The notes beneath the pieces are model-generated. The model was given only the letters and a program-made list of their open reading frames with translations. It was not told where the DNA came from and searched no databases. Shown here piece after piece: positions 12,223-24,775 of a stretch of DNA of 64,000 bases. Position 1 is the first letter of the stretch; the number at the start of each line of letters is the position of its first letter. The position numbers and the translations under genes were made by a program. Origin of the DNA: Lophius americanus (taxonomy: Eukaryota; Chordata; Actinopteri; Lophiiformes; Lophiidae); the NCBI GenBank assembly GCA_037951165.1, contig JBBDHG010000004.1:2968501-3032500 (forward strand). The letters run 5' to 3'.

Positions 12223-13104
12223 TAAACTACTCAAAAAAAGCAAGATATAATCATTACAGTATAACTCCAAGTTAATCACATCTCCGGGGTATCAACCACT
12301 TCAGTCGGGGACGCAATAATGATCGTGAATCAATTTCACCTGCTGTTGTGCAAAAGGAAAAGACAACAGGTGGAAAGGAGAGGCAATTAGTGGGAGAACC
12401 CCTATTAAGGAATGGTTTTGCAGGTGGTGGCCACTGACTATTTCCCTCTCCTCATCTTTTCAGGCTGATTCTGGGCTAGTTTTTGCATTTTTCCAGTGAC
12501 CTCGCCACTAGTGGTAGCATGAGGGAGTAATGGCAACCCTCAGAAGTTGCTCCAGGAGAGGTGGAGGGTGATAAGGGAAAAAACCCAGCATCAGGACCGC
12601 TATCTGCTCCTTTGTGCAAAGAGAAACAAGAGGAGCACTGCCAGAGCCCTACACAATGTCCCCCAGCAGGCCACGTGTGTGCTTGTTTCTGCCAATACTC
12701 CAAGAGGGTGGCATGAGTGCCCGACATCCACAATTGGGGCCTATGCTCAAAGCCCGGAACTGTGCAGCCCGATTGGCTTTTGCCAGAAAACAACAGAATT
12801 GGCAGAATCACCATTGGCACCCTGTGCTCTTCACAGATGAGCAGGTCACACTGAGCAACCTGCTACAGACATCCAATTGTTAGCCAGGGGTACTCTGACT
12901 GCTGTTTGGTACCGGGATGAGATTCTCAGACCCATTGTCAGACCATATGCTGGTGCAGTGGGTGAACCAGTCCTCAATGGGTTAATGATTTTGTTCTAAC
13001 AAATTACACTACGTCATCAATAAAGATTTTTAAATCAAATATTTCATTCATCCAGATCTTGGATGTGTAACTTAAGTGTTCCCTTTATCTTTTTAAGTAG
13101 TGTA
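12223..13104 (+). mobile_element. Decayed, internally deleted Tc1-like transposon
   Basis: The terminal repeats are recognisable: left TAAACTACTCAAAAAAAG, right TTAAGTGTTCCCTTTATC then AAGTAGTGTA. Between them the plus strand encodes broken Tc1 transposase: QDRYLLLCAKRNKRSTARAL and, in another frame, FARKQQNWQNHHWHPVLFTD, followed after a deletion by TLTAVWYRDEILRPIVRPYA. Intact elements of this family are about 1.5 kb; this one is about 0.9 kb with frameshifts and has lost the DDE core and the C-terminal part. It sits between fzr1 and plekhj1. Confidence 0.85.
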
Positions 13105-14548
13105 TAAACTGAAATAATCATAGGTATCATGTCAACACACTGTTACCTCATGCTTATGAAATATGATTTTGGTTTAATTGCTATAATCAGATAACGCACT
13201 TTATGAATTTACACAATTTTCTCAAAATTGGCTTTTAAAGTAAAAGTATATTTACCCGTGAAAAAAGGTCTTGTCATGTTAAGTAAAAACAGACTAAATG
13301 TGTTCCATGTGCAAACATTTAAAATAAAGACATATTCAATGACAAGTATTTATTGGATGACTCTAAACAACTAAAACAAATATTTTACTAATTTGCAGAA
13401 TTAAGCAATGCCACGTAGTGAAATAAAATTGAGCACAAACTTTCACATCCTCATTCGCTGCAACCATGTTCTAGCAAAACGAATATGAATATGAAAAAAG
13501 CATGTCAAGACCCTAATATGCAAACATGGTCCAACAACTCATCCAAAGGAATCTGATTCAAAGTGCCACAGAAGAGGTACAGTGAGTTCAAGTAAATATT
13601 TGAAATTGTATTAAAAAGCCTTTACCGCAACACATAGTAATGTGCAATAGAACAGTTTATAAAACTAAAAAGTCTAAATGATGAATAGATATTAACATAG
13701 CTAAATATTTTCTTTCATATAGACACTGATTTCTGTCTAGTTGCCTACATCTCCACCAAGGCAACTCAGTTTTTTATCTAGATCACAACGGAACTCTAAC
13801 AGACTGTTCCTTGGGTCATACAAATTCATCAAATTCCATTCACAAAATTTGAATAATCCTGCTAATGGTCAGACAGTGACATAGACAAATATATACAGAC
13901 TGACAAAAACATAACCCCTATAGCAGAGGCAAAAATGGAGTCAACTGGTGGCTCACATCCGCAGATTTAAAGACCAATGCAGTTAAAATTGGACAGTAAA
14001 TACTGCCAAAGGTTCTATGAATTTGGCAGGGAAGCATTTACATGACATCAGTATTTATTAGTCAGATACTCTGGATTGATTGTTTAACAAATCAATATTT
14101 GTATCAACACTACTGAAAGAAAGCCAAGGCTTCTGCTGTACAGCTCAAGACTCCAAAATCATGTCTGAAAAGTATAGTAATGGTAAAAAACCTAGTAGAC
14201 AGGATTCATACAGACAACCTAACCAAAGTAAATCACGATGACAATGTCACATAAAATAAAGAAATGAAACTGAGTTTTTCCAGAACCTATGTTAGCTGTA
14301 ATGATTGACAATGTCATGAACGATATTATCCTTGTTATTACTTTGTGTGACATCCTAAACCCTGTAATAACATCTGCAGGATTGCTTCAATGTAAGTCTG
14401 GAATGACACTAAACACATTCAGAGCAATGAATATAGAAACAACACATCAAATTCTAGTAATGCCAAGGTTTTCAAACTGGTGAGAAGTGATGTTGAAATG
14501 GTAGGTTGACCTATAAGGAAAATAAAGAACATCTGGACACATATTGGT

Positions 14549-17500
14549 CTATAGGGAGGAGGTTCCTCTAGGCACACGTTGAAGGCTGCCCTGGAAGCGA
14601 GTTTCGTCTGATATACCATACTGCTCCAGGGGGTCCTTTGGAGAGAGAAGAGCAGAAAGAAAGTCGGTCAATAATATGGGAGAGGTTGAATGCTGAACCT
14701 AAATCGACTATTTTCATGTATGTGTTGTTATTTTGAGGTGTCTGGGTGAGATCAGTTGGAGCTATATACTGGCTGTGCTGGAAAGTCGATAGTTAGGTAG
14801 AATGGGAGTGCCACAGGGCAGTTATCACTAAGGTAAGAGACTGGATAGTTTTATAATAATAATAATAATACATTTAATTTATAATGCACTTTACATTTGG
14901 ATCAAATCTCAAAGTGCTAAAGTTTTATGGAACAGTGATGGCCAGGACTCTCACAAAGAAGGTGGAACAATCTCCCTAGAGATTGATATTTTAAAGGTAT
15001 AATGACATCAGTTAGTTGATTATCACACATTTTTAGTACAGCCTTAACTCACATCCACTGCATCTGCTATGGATACTGACAGTGGCAAATTCTTGCACGC
15101 AGAGCAGAAATTAAAGATGCTTTGTTGTGTGATGTGTTAACCTCATCTGCTAATTGTGACTATTATTGCATTTTCAAATTTGTGATATCTTGCATTGCCT
15201 GCCTCATATGTTCAGTGTAAACTTATTTCTCCCTTGCAGTCCCTACTGATGTCTGCTTTGTCTCCTTGATACCAACATTCAGCCTTGTTTTCAGATGCTT
15301 TATCGCCTGATAAATAAATCTCTACAGCAAAATCTTTCATAGTAAGACATTTTTGCCAAATCTTTTGCTGGGACTTCTGCCAAAGTCCCACATCCACCTA
15401 CTAATCCTCTCCTGTTATTGACAGTTGTGTTATTTCAGTGGTACTAAGTTTATTGAAACACTGCTTTTGATGGTCTTGCCTGGCCAGTGAGCCTGTGGAT
15501 TTCGGTTCGATAGAAGATCAGGTTCTTCCTCATGAACTCGTAACTGCAAGAGATGAGAGGATAAATTAATTTGTCATCTGGGGTTGGTACTGTCAGCAAA
15601 GAAATAAAGTATAGATTAGAACTTCAACTAGGCCTTTAATGACTGTAATGAAGTTTTTGGTTGAGTACACAACTTAATTCAGCTCAGTATATCAGACTCA
15701 AGTGTTTAAAAGAGAAATTTAATCTATTGTTTTTCTCTGACATGAAAATTATGCTTTGTATCAAATTTTTAAAGCTGGACATAAACTTGCATAAGTCCCA
15801 ATTCCAATAGTGTGTATACTTCAATTTAATGAATAACATTTCTGAAAAGTACTCATATATTGCAATTCGTCAGAGCATTAAATGGTGTCCTGAACCGCAT
15901 TGTGTTAATGTTAACCATTCAACTGGGCTTTCTTCATTGATAATTGCCTGACAAAACTCATTATAAAATTCAAATCAATTAATTTCACAATGTCAGTTCC
16001 GAAAAGGTCAGAAACACATACTGTATATCTGATATTAGCATCGTTTAATCAGTTGGATGAGAGTTTGTCTCACCTGGCCTTGATAATGGAGTCTACCCAC
16101 TCTCCACACTGCTCCACGGAGTCACATTCAAACAGATACTTCCTCTCTGCTTCATCCAGAAATGCTACCAAAGGAAAACGGAATTACTGAGAAATACATC
16201 ATTTAAATGCACCATCACTGAGCATATTACAAAGAAACAATGTACTACAATGGAAAATACACTGCTCTGTTGCAGTTCAATGACTCAATAGTTATCAAAA
16301 AAAAACAAAAAACAGTTAGCAAGTGAGAACACGCAGGCTACTAATGTGAAATGGGAAGATTGAACTTTGATTTACGAAAGCTTACCAATAGAGAAGGTCT
16401 GGCTGTCCTCCCTCTCCACTCGACACTGCTCCAGGAGCAAAGCTCCAATTGGCTGTTAAATACATGATTTCTTTATTCCTATTCAAAATTCATCTGTTCT
16501 TTACAGGAAGCAATTTCACTTCATCGGGACATATAGGTGAGAAAAATACAATGTTACAATAAATGAATTATGATCAGGTGCAAGGGCATTGCTGGGCCAA
16601 TTTTACGTGTGCTGATTTTTTGATTGTCACACAGCAGTACTACAGTAAGGCAGTCCATCCATTACATTAATTCACCTTCCTAATGTTTTGTAGGTCCCTG
16701 TTTTGCTGCAAAAACAGCCCTGTGATGCAATGTTTATTCTGACATTTCTATAAGAACCAGGGTCCACTTTTTTCATCAATTTGTGCTACAATAGCTGTTC
16801 TGTGGGATCAGACAACACAGGCTTGCCTTAACTGCTCAACCAAATCAATCGACCGTGGTCGCCCTTGATCCTGTAACTGGATCACCAGCGGTCTTTCCTT
16901 AAACCATTTTGGTAGGTACCAACGTCTGCAGACCAGGAACACTCGGCAAGACCTGCAAGAAATGCTCTGACACAGTAGTCTATTCTTCAAAGTTTGGCTC
17001 CTGCAAAGTCACACAGACCTTTACCAATTGTTCCTGCTGCAAACAGACCAGCTTTGATTATAAAACGCTCGCTTATTGTCTCATATATGTCACCAACTGA
17101 CAGTTGTTATAAGAAGATAATGCTATAAGATAATGACCACTTCACATGTCAGTGGTTATTAATATTGGCTTATTAGTGTATGCTGTATTAGTGATTAATG
17201 TGACTGCTAAGAAGATTTATGGCCGGCAAAGACAGAGTAGACTGTATGAACATTGTATAAAACATTTCAGACACTTTAATACAGGATTGTGCCCAGTAAC
17301 GCTTTCTGGATGGCAACGTCCCTGATCAGGTGTTTAAAAACGCACCTCCTCCTCATCTGTCCGGAAGTAGAAGAGGAAATTAACGACGAGTTTCACCAGC
17401 CTCTTCTTCACAACTGTATGGTATCAGACAGAAACTGACATCAAACTAAAGGAAGTGCTGTTGATTTATAAACGATTTGATCGCTGCTGATACTGAAAAT

Positions 17501-17645
17501 AACTGCTGTTCAAACAGGAAACAGGTATCGGCAGTTAAAGAAGGGTGTTACCATCTCCTTTCTTGGGTCCTCTCATGCCAAGCTCAGCTGCCTTCTCTGA
17601 AGGCTGGCGGCTCAGAGACACCAGCTCCTTCTCGTTGAAACGCAT
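14549..17645 (-). CDS. plekhj1: Pleckstrin homology domain-containing family J member 1, 6 coding exons
   Basis: Coding exons on the minus strand: 17645-17552, 17413-17346, 16452-16386, 16164-16074, 15543-15480, 14635-14549, giving 156 codons (human about 149). The protein starts MRFNEKELVSLSRQPSEK and is essentially one PH domain (residues about 15-110) with VVKKRLVKLVVNFLFYFRTD, GALLLEQCRVERED, YLFECDSVEQCGEWVDS and the helix ending ASYEFMRKNLIFYRTEI. It closes with DPLEQYGISDETRFQGSLQ, which matches the mammalian C terminus, plus about nine extra residues. Phosphoinositide binding is expected from the fold but is not shown here. Intron 5 appears to start with GC (CAG then GCAAGA) instead of GT. 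Intron 2 holds a Tc1 relic and intron 5 a LINE tail. It is divergent from sf3a2, as in human. Confidence 0.94.
14852..14930 (-). mobile_element. L2-type LINE 3' tail in plekhj1 intron 5
   Basis: An (ATA)n run is followed by CATTTAATTTATAATGCACT and GGATCAAATCTCAAAGTGCT, the reverse complement of the tail at 10895-10946. Only the 3' end of the element is present. Confidence 0.75.
16641..17180 (-). mobile_element. Tc1-like element relic in plekhj1 intron 2
   Basis: The element runs from TACAGTAAGG at the left to TTATTAGTGTA at the right, degenerate inverted ends of a common fish Tc1-like family. The minus strand retains the N-terminal DNA-binding part of the transposase: KWFKERPLVIQLQDQGRPRS followed by IDLVEQLRQACVVRS. 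The catalytic two thirds is deleted; full-length relatives are about 1.4 kb. It is the same family as the relics at 42845 and 48852. Confidence 0.75.
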
Positions 17646-19999
17646 CACGGTCCCTGACGCAGTCCAGAAACATGGGTTGAGGGCAGTCCACGCGTGTACT
17701 CAGCTAAAACGGATCCATACCCACGACCGGAAACAGAAAGGAGCTGAAATAACAGTGAAACGTTTAACCGTTTTATCTACCTTCGGTAAACGTCACCGTC
17801 TAGCTGTATTATGTTTTCAAAATGCGATACAGAGTATTTAAACATCTCTGAAGTCACCTTCATGCGCCACACTCTCACTAGTTTACTTCGGGAGTGACAT
17901 CCTCACTGATCTTAGTACGGAAGCCGGTAAGGGAGTGTCCCACTTCTTCTTCTGTGCTTTTCATAAGCAGATTGAGTCCAATTGGTTGCATTACCGGTGA
18001 CTACTGGATGAAAATAAACACATTCCTTTTTTCCCTAGACAACTCATTTTCTGATTTAACTAGAAACCACTCAGGCAATATTTATCTCAAGGTTCCGATT
18101 TAAAATGGATTGTGCATAGAAAAAAATACCTAAAAATACACAATGAACAGAAAAGTACCTTTACTCTGCACATATATAGAATATAATGGGAATAGAAAAA
18201 CTTAATCTATCCCAAAGGGGAAATTTAGGTGTTAAAATATGTGCTACGATGGCCTAGCAGTATACGTTACTGCTTTTGAAACACTGATATATTAGTTAGA
18301 ATCCCTGATGGAAGAAGCCCTCATTAAGAAACCCCGGGATTCTTAATCACACTGCCTCACAGCGAGAGAAACAGGTAACATAGCCAAGACATACCAGCGG
18401 ACAAAGCCCACACTGAGGGGAATCAGGAGACAGAATGTGAACAGAAACAACAACCCTAGTCAAAATTAGGAGACACATGGTAGTGATGTGGAGGAAGGGT
18501 AACACGAGACAGTGGACAGAAGGTGATGATGATGATGATGTAGAGGAAGAGAAAAGCAGCATATTCAGCAGTTAGACACAGTTGGTGATGAGGAAGAACA
18601 GTCCCTGAGACACAGGAGGCAGAGGAAGAAGAGGTCGTCGGTAGAAACAGGACACAGAGGGTGTTGAGCAGGAGACATTAGTTGATGACATAGGAAAGGG
18701 GTGTTGAGGAAGGCCAAGAGCAAGCTTCTCCATGGGCTGTACCACTAGCTGATAGAGGAAGTTGTTGAAGGAACAGCATGAACAGTTGTAGAGGGTGAAA
18801 GCCCAATTGGATGGGTGGCTCCTGCAGATGTAAAACATCTGAGGTATCAATCAAAGTGTTGACAATTCACTTCTAACGGTCATTTGACTCACTATAACCT
18901 TCTCTCATATCTCCCATACTAAAATCCGAAATGGACCAAAAATTGGCAGTAATGTTGACCGCACTGCCAGATGCACTTTACAAATAGAGTCCCAAGTTTC
19001 TTTACTCTTTTAAACTTTTATCCACTTTCCCTTGGAAACTTACATTTGAGGCAGATCCGGTCGAGATGGCAGATTCATTTTATTCAGTGCATACGGCCTT
19101 CAACCCATAAGTGGGAGTGGCATTTGGTGTACAACTTGATCCAGTTGAACAATATGAATAGAAAATCTGCTGTGGTGACCCCTAATTGGGAGCAGGTGAA
19201 AGAAAGTCCAAGTAAATCATCGGTCAAAATGACTCATTATTTTTCATGATATTGACCATTGACAAAAGCGACTTTTCTCTTTCTTCATTGTCTGGGCGCC
19301 AAAGACTTTCTAATTATCACAAATCATTTGTTGTAATAAATCTTCATCTTTTCTTCAAAAAAAAAACAATAAATAGAGATATCTTTTATCTCATCCACAA
19401 ATGTGGATGATCACACAAGCAGGCCCATATCTCCGGACGTTTTCTAGTCTAGCAGGTGACATCAGTTCATTGTAGAAGAACCGTGCTTACTGCCAAAACA
19501 AAAGGGAAAGTTTTCTATTTTCTTTAGTAAATTAACCTTCAGATACAAAACAATAGAGCTGATCATCTGGAGAGTCTTAAAAGGTACCAAGTGGTGGATC
19601 AGATCAAACACAGATAAATGATGAATGTACAATATAGGCATATAAAGTATGGGCTTTTTATCTCACATTAAGGATAGCAGTAAGGCTATTTAAAAGTGCA
19701 CCATGTGGCCTATCGTATTGGTTAACTTTTCTTGGATATCTTTGATGGAATATAATTATTATTATTTAATTTTTTAAACTAACAAAGTCAAAGAATTTTC
19801 TTTTTGAATGCTTCACAAGTTTTTTCCATGCAATCATGATTTGTAAAAATTCAAGACAGATGTGAAGTTCAGATTAATGTGAGCTCAACCTTTCAGAACA
19901 ATTCAGAAAAAGATATCTTTGTGAAAGATGAGTCAATTATTTTTGAATTGTTTGCACACATAATAGTGGAGTAGTTTGTCATGATTTGGCCTATCACTA
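17646..19999. other. Intergenic region between plekhj1 and sf3a2
   Basis: The left edge is the plekhj1 promoter side (minus strand): GC-richer sequence to about 17960 with a GGAAGCCGG ETS-like word near 17920. The rest is AT-rich without recognisable exons, apart from a retroelement tail near 19120-19215. A 9-bp foldback (TCATCCACA, loop AA) lies near 19393. I see nothing else. Confidence 0.55.
19121..19215 (+). mobile_element. RTE-like LINE 3' fragment
   Basis: ATCTGCTGTGGTGACCCCTA followed by ATTGGGAGCAGGTGAAAGAA is a decayed form of a widespread fish retroelement 3' end whose intact version reads CTGTGGCGACCCCTAACGGG then AGCAGCCGAAAGAA. The clade assignment (RTE-like) is from memory and uncertain. 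Confidence 0.5.
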
Positions 20000-20335
20000 T
20001 TCACATATATCCTGCCTGTAAATTATGTTTGGAAATACATTGTTTATATTCACTGACGTTGACAGAGGTCCCGACTCTCAGTTTGATGTGATCGATTTGT
20101 TTATTATCTTAACCAAAATGTATATTTATAGATCCACATTCCGAAATAAAACGCCAGATTTTCTGGAGCTGACTGTTTATATCAAACAATATATTTCTCC
20201 AATATTAAAATGTAAAAAAAAGAAGCTTTTTAAAAATTATTCTAAATCTTACAGGTTATTAGATCTCTGTTATTGTGTATTCTTGCCGTGTATGTTGTTT
20301 CTTTTTTGCTGTCTTAATAAAGTTTTAAAAAAAAA
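20000..20335 (+). mobile_element. L1-type LINE 3' relic with poly(A) tail
   Basis: An open frame from about 20025 reads DVIDLFIILTKMYIYRSTFR, then DFLELTVYIKQYISPILKCK and KKLFKNYSKSYRLLD. This resembles the ORF2 C terminus of fish L1 elements (L-x-K-x-x-I-H-K-x-x-F ... KQYI ... NKKA). It ends with AATAAAGTTTT and an A9 tail at 20327-20335. It has no stop until past the tail, so the frame continues into unrelated sequence. It lies about 40 bases before the probable sf3a2 first exon. Confidence 0.5.
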
Positions 20336-20339
20336 TCAT

Positions 20340-20421
20340 GACGACATAAAGAAAGAAGTTATCGTTTTCCCGATCATGCGCACAAAGAGTTTACGTCGGC
20401 ACGATTCCATCAGCGAGGGAA
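20340..20421 (+). promoter_or_regulatory. sf3a2 promoter and 5' non-coding exon
   Basis: The coding exon of sf3a2 has a strong acceptor at 21041, so an upstream exon is needed. A consensus donor (GGGAA then GTAAGT) lies at 20422. Before it is CATGCGCA (20376-20383), a half-site of the NRF1 motif common in housekeeping promoters. There is no TATA box. The start of transcription cannot be read. Confidence 0.5.
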
Positions 20422-21127
20422 GTAAGTGTTTTGAACAAAGACAATGATTTCCTTGTAGTTGTCGTTAAATTGAACATCCCATTAGAACACGCACAACTCT
20501 AACTATAGTTCGATCGTCGTTTTATGATTTGTATATGTTCAATTCAGCAAGAACTCGCTAGTAACCCTGTTAGCTTAGCTTCTCTCCACTAACATTAGCT
20601 TGCATTAGTACGTAATGCGAATATGCTAGTGAAATGGATTCTGTAGCTACCTCTCGATTGAGTGGTTAATAGTTATGTGTGATGAAACTCGTAACAATGG
20701 TTAATTATATTAAATATTCAAATTTTTGACTAGGTGAATAACTGCTGGGTAAGTAACTCCCCTAACTTTTGTTGACATGCATGTAGTTAGAGTGGTCACT
20801 TGCTTAGCTTACTCATGAAGGGTCAAATTGGTCATTTTTCTTTTAATATGTATTAAAGTGCATCCCTTAAGAGATAATAGATTTGGTTTTAACTTAAGAT
20901 CATATAATAGAAAAAATTACTTTATTCCCAATTTAGCAAATACAACTAAAGGATGTGGTGCTGTTTTGTACTACAAGACATGAATTCATTACATGGTATG
21001 ACTTTATTTACATCCTTGTGGGTTTTTATTTTTTTCCACAGAGAGAATCTACCTTGAGTACGTTTCCATTGTCGAGTTGACAAACAGGTGTTAGGGTCTG
21101 TGATCTTGAACCCACCACATTGCAAAG

Positions 21128-24100
21128 ATGGATTTCCAGCATCGAGCTGGAGGGAAGACGGGGAGTGGTGGGGTGGCATCTGCCTCTGAGAGTAACCGTG
21201 ATCGACGAGAGCGGTTACGTCAGCTGGCACTGGAGACCATTGACATCAACAAAGACCCCTACTTTATGAAGAATCATTTAGGATCGTATGAGTGCAAACT
21301 GTGTTTGACACTTCATAATAATGAAGTGAGTAATCTAAATTTGGTGCTATTTCTTTTATTAAGAGTGTCTAATTTTGTTTAATGGGGACAAATTACAAAC
21401 TGTGTTCCTCTTCATTTACAGGGAAGCTACTTGGCTCACACACAGGGAAAGAAACATCAGACCAACTTGTAAGTACAAATCTGGTTTATAACTACATATT
21501 ACACAGAGAATATCTGTCGTTTTGTCGTCTCCTTGAGCCTTTCTTGAGCTATAATAATAATAATAATAATAATACATTTAATTTATAATGCTATGCATAT
21601 GACTGTAACATGAATTTGGATTTTTTTATAATAGAAATGGATTCGTTTTACCTCACCTTTCAATGACTGATAAACTTATCAAACCATGAGTCCCTTTTTA
21701 AAACAATTTACCTATGTTGGATCTTCAGCTACTTAATTATTTCAGTCAGAGCAATAATCTACTGTGACTGTAATTCTTTGAATTTCTTACAAAATATACA
21801 TATTTATTGTTTCAGAGCACGGAGAGCAGCCAAGGAGGCCAAAGAAGCTCCCGCTCAGCCAGCTCCAGCAAAAGTTAAAGTTGAGGTCAAGAAATTTGTC
21901 AAGATTGGGCGACCAGGATATAAAGGTAAGTTACTTGTATGGTTGTGAATCAGAGCAGTAAATTATTTTTGCCCCTTTAGCACACCCTGCTCAATATTGA
22001 ATATTCTGTATATAGGTTTCTAGTCTTAATATGAGTTCATTGTTGTTTCACCCTTGAGCTGGCATCGAAGAGTGGGCGATACGAAATCTTTATAAAATTG
22101 GGGCGGTGACTGTACAGAACAGGGATGTGAAATTCTGGCAATGTGTTATATAAGTAACCCACAACGGGGGCATTTTGAAATCTGCTTTCATCCATTTACA
22201 GCAAACACAAGAAATAAGAAGGAAACTAATCTGCTGATTAGGGAGACAGTGTAAGGTGTATCTCCTTGCTTTTAGAGCAGAGGAACAGAGCAATCCCCAT
22301 ATAGCGGCAAAAGTAAAGGATCATATTAGGTCAATAGGTTTTGTTTTTTTGCTTATTAGGATAATAATACCTAATACTTATATAGAGCTTTTCGAGATAC
22401 ACAAAGACGCTTTACAGAGTATAGTCCTGGACAGAGAAGTAAAACTTCCAACCTTTCAACTTTGGAAGAGTTTGACATATTTGGACGGTCAGAGGGGCCG
22501 AAAGTCACTTCTGCACATTCCCTCTTTGTCGTATTCCTCTCCTGGGCGCTTGTTGGGGTTGGCACCCAGCTCATTGAAGCAATATCGCCACCTTATGAAC
22601 AGGGGTGTGGTTCGTCTGTGCATGTCAGAATCTGTTTCCGATTAGATGAGTCGATGCATGTAAACACCAGTTCAGGAAAGATCACAAGTCATGTAAACAG
22701 GCGGCCGACATTACAATTCGGAAAGGTTTAATTTGGAAAGGATAAAAGTGTCCCATGTAAACCCACCTACTGCTGTTGCCTGAATAACGCTGGTATGCAA
22801 TATAAAACCAAACACTGGGATGGTGTTGTTTAGTTCAGTGTAAATGTCTTTAGTTGTAACAGTATTGTCCAATCTCTGTGTAAAATGGACTTAAGACCCA
22901 GATTGTGGTTTTGCATTAATATATGGTCCATATTTCTCTTTCCCTCTGTTTTTTCATAGTAACCAAACAAAGGGACCAAGAGACCGGACAGCAATCCTTA
23001 CTTTTCCAGGTTAGTGTGTTTGTTTAAACACCTATGTAAAACCTATTGATTTGACACAGTTTGTTGTTTTGTGCCAGAACTTAAATACATTAAGTTAATT
23101 TGATTTCGTCCTCCAGAATGATGCTATAAACCTCTCAAGGTTTGTGCAAATTGTATGCATAGTATTACTTGTTTGGCTTATTAGTCTCATCCTTTTTTTT
23201 TTTTAACCACATACAGCTAAAACAATCCTTATAAAAATTAAAGGACCAAAGGCTTGCAGTCGACCTCTAGCAGTTGTTTTTTTTCAATCTCAAACAGCTT
23301 TCTAATACTCCCACGTTTAAACAAAAGTCCATTTCTTTACCTGCATTTCCCCGTCTCCTCTTTACCCACAATTGTTACTAATTACTTGTCTCAGTTTCAT
23401 TTTTGAACATTGTTTTAGGAAAGGCAGCATGCTAAGAGTCCTGTAAAGCAATGATCTCATCCCAGTTGATGAGACAGTACTGCTACCGTACCATGATTTT
23501 GGTGATGAATCTGATCATATAGTGGCCTTTAGTGTTTTCACACCAACTATCAATTCTTCATTAGTATCAGATCAGCTTGCTTGGAACCTCAACTGGGGTG
23601 ATGCCAAAAAGTACCAGATAAATATTGGTGCCATAGCATGTAGTGACAATGAGACAAACTTTGGTCACACTGGTCTATAAAGACAAAAGCTGCACAGTAA
23701 AAGGCCATTATACAAAGAATCAACCTGTCCTTCAACCTATAAAATTGCCTACAAGAGTGGTTATTACTCCCCATTGTTTATGGAACTAAAGCCCGGATTG
23801 TCAAAGTCCCTTTTTTCCCTTCATTTATCAGATTGACTATCCAGAGATTGCTGAGGGAATTGGGCCCAGGCATCGTTTCATGTCTGCATATGAGCAGCGC
23901 ATTGAGCCCCCTGATCGTCGCTGGCAGTACCTGCTTTTGGCTGCTGAACCATATGAGACTATTGCATTTAAGGTGAGGGAAATATGTATATGTCATGCTC
24001 TTAATAGTAGATTTTTTCGGATCAATTGTCAACCTCTTTTCTTATGTGCTTACATAACTTTCAAACCTCCTCTAGGTCCCCAGTAGAGAAATTGATAAAG

Positions 24101-24508
24101 CAGAAAATCGCTTCTGGACCCACTGGAACAGAGAAACTAAACAGGTACTGATGGGATCGACTTACTACTTACTTTTAAAACATGAAATACTAAAATATGT
24201 GGTCTAACTTTATTTCTTATTAATCCTTTTACCAGTTTTTCCTACAATTTCACTTCAAAATGGAGAAACCTATTCTTCAGTCCAGCGGTCCACCACCTCC
24301 TGCAGGTGTGAAACGCCCCCCTCCTCTCATGAGTGGAGTTGGAGGTCGCCCACCGAATGATTCTTTGCCACCTCCCCCACCAGGAGGCATGTCTGTCCCC
24401 CCGTTACCACCTGGTGCCCCAGGTGCCCCACATATGCCTCAGATGCCCATGCCCCCCATGCCAATGAGACCACCTCCTCCTGAAGGCCTAAACATGTCAA
24501 ATAATTGA
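21128..24508 (+). CDS. sf3a2: Splicing factor 3a subunit 2 (SF3a66), 7 coding exons
   Basis: This subunit of the SF3a complex helps assemble the 17S U2 snRNP on the branch site. Coding exons: 21128-21325, 21422-21468, 21816-21925, 22960-23009, 23832-23972, 24076-24144, 24236-24508, giving 295 codons; the acceptor before the ATG exon ends at 21041. The protein starts MDFQHRAGGKTGSGG. It has a U1-like zinc finger (C56, C59, H72, H78; YECKLC ... HTQGKKH), the conserved core (VKKFVKIGRPGYK, IDYPEIAEGIGPRHRFMSAY, RRWQYLLLAAEPYETIAFK, FWTHWNRETKQFFLQFHFK), and a proline/methionine-rich tail ending EGLNMSNN. Mammalian proteins have a much longer proline tail (464 residues in human). The finger is split across introns 2 and 3. 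Confidence 0.97.
21549..21592 (-). mobile_element. Truncated L2-type LINE tail in an sf3a2 intron
   Basis: (ATA)n followed by CATTTAATTTATAATGC, then broken off. It has the same tail and orientation as the copies at 14852 and 26861, but only about 40 bases survive. Confidence 0.6.
22364..22425. mobile_element. Second LINE-tail type, fragment
   Basis: TAATAATACCTAATACTTAT then ATAGAGCTTTTCGAGATACA and CAAAGACGCTTTACAGAGT. This is a decayed form of a repeat end very common in fish (intact form with ATAGCGCTTTTC and ACGCTTTACA). It lies in the intron between the 21925 and 22960 exon ends of sf3a2. Confidence 0.5.
22610..22765. repeat. Probable non-autonomous DNA transposon fragment
   Basis: The words CATGTAAACACC, CATGTAAACAGG and CATGTAAACCCACC recur, as in fish elements whose ends carry CATGTAAAC. 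It lies in an sf3a2 intron. No transposase is present and the superfamily is not identified. Confidence 0.35.
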
Positions 24509-24769
24509 TCGCCCACCAGCAAATATTGGTTTCTAGCTACCTTGATGTGCAGCCACACTGCGCTGTCTGTCTGGAGTGTCCATCTCTTTAAATACTGCCA
24601 TCACATTCAGTTTTGTTATTTCTAAAAAGTCCCATCAAGTAGATTTTTATACATCTTGGTTTATTTTAATGAGGATGGCCGCCCACATGCACACACTGTA
24701 TGTATAAATGCATAGAATCTGGATATGGAGCTATGGTTAAAATAGCTCATCTTTTGAGATGTTTTTGTA

Positions 24770-24775
24770 ATTAAA
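24770..24775 (+). terminator. sf3a2 poly(A) signal
   Basis: ATTAAA lies 262 bases after the stop codon, in a T-rich context, and is the only good hexamer before the convergent jsrp1 gene. The cleavage site is inferred 10-30 bases further on. Confidence 0.5.

Noticed and set aside
20025..20447. A 140-codon frame as a novel gene upstream of sf3a2
   Set aside because: Its sequence resembles a LINE ORF2 C terminus and it runs through an A-tail into the sf3a2 5' region, so a mobile-element relic explains it better.
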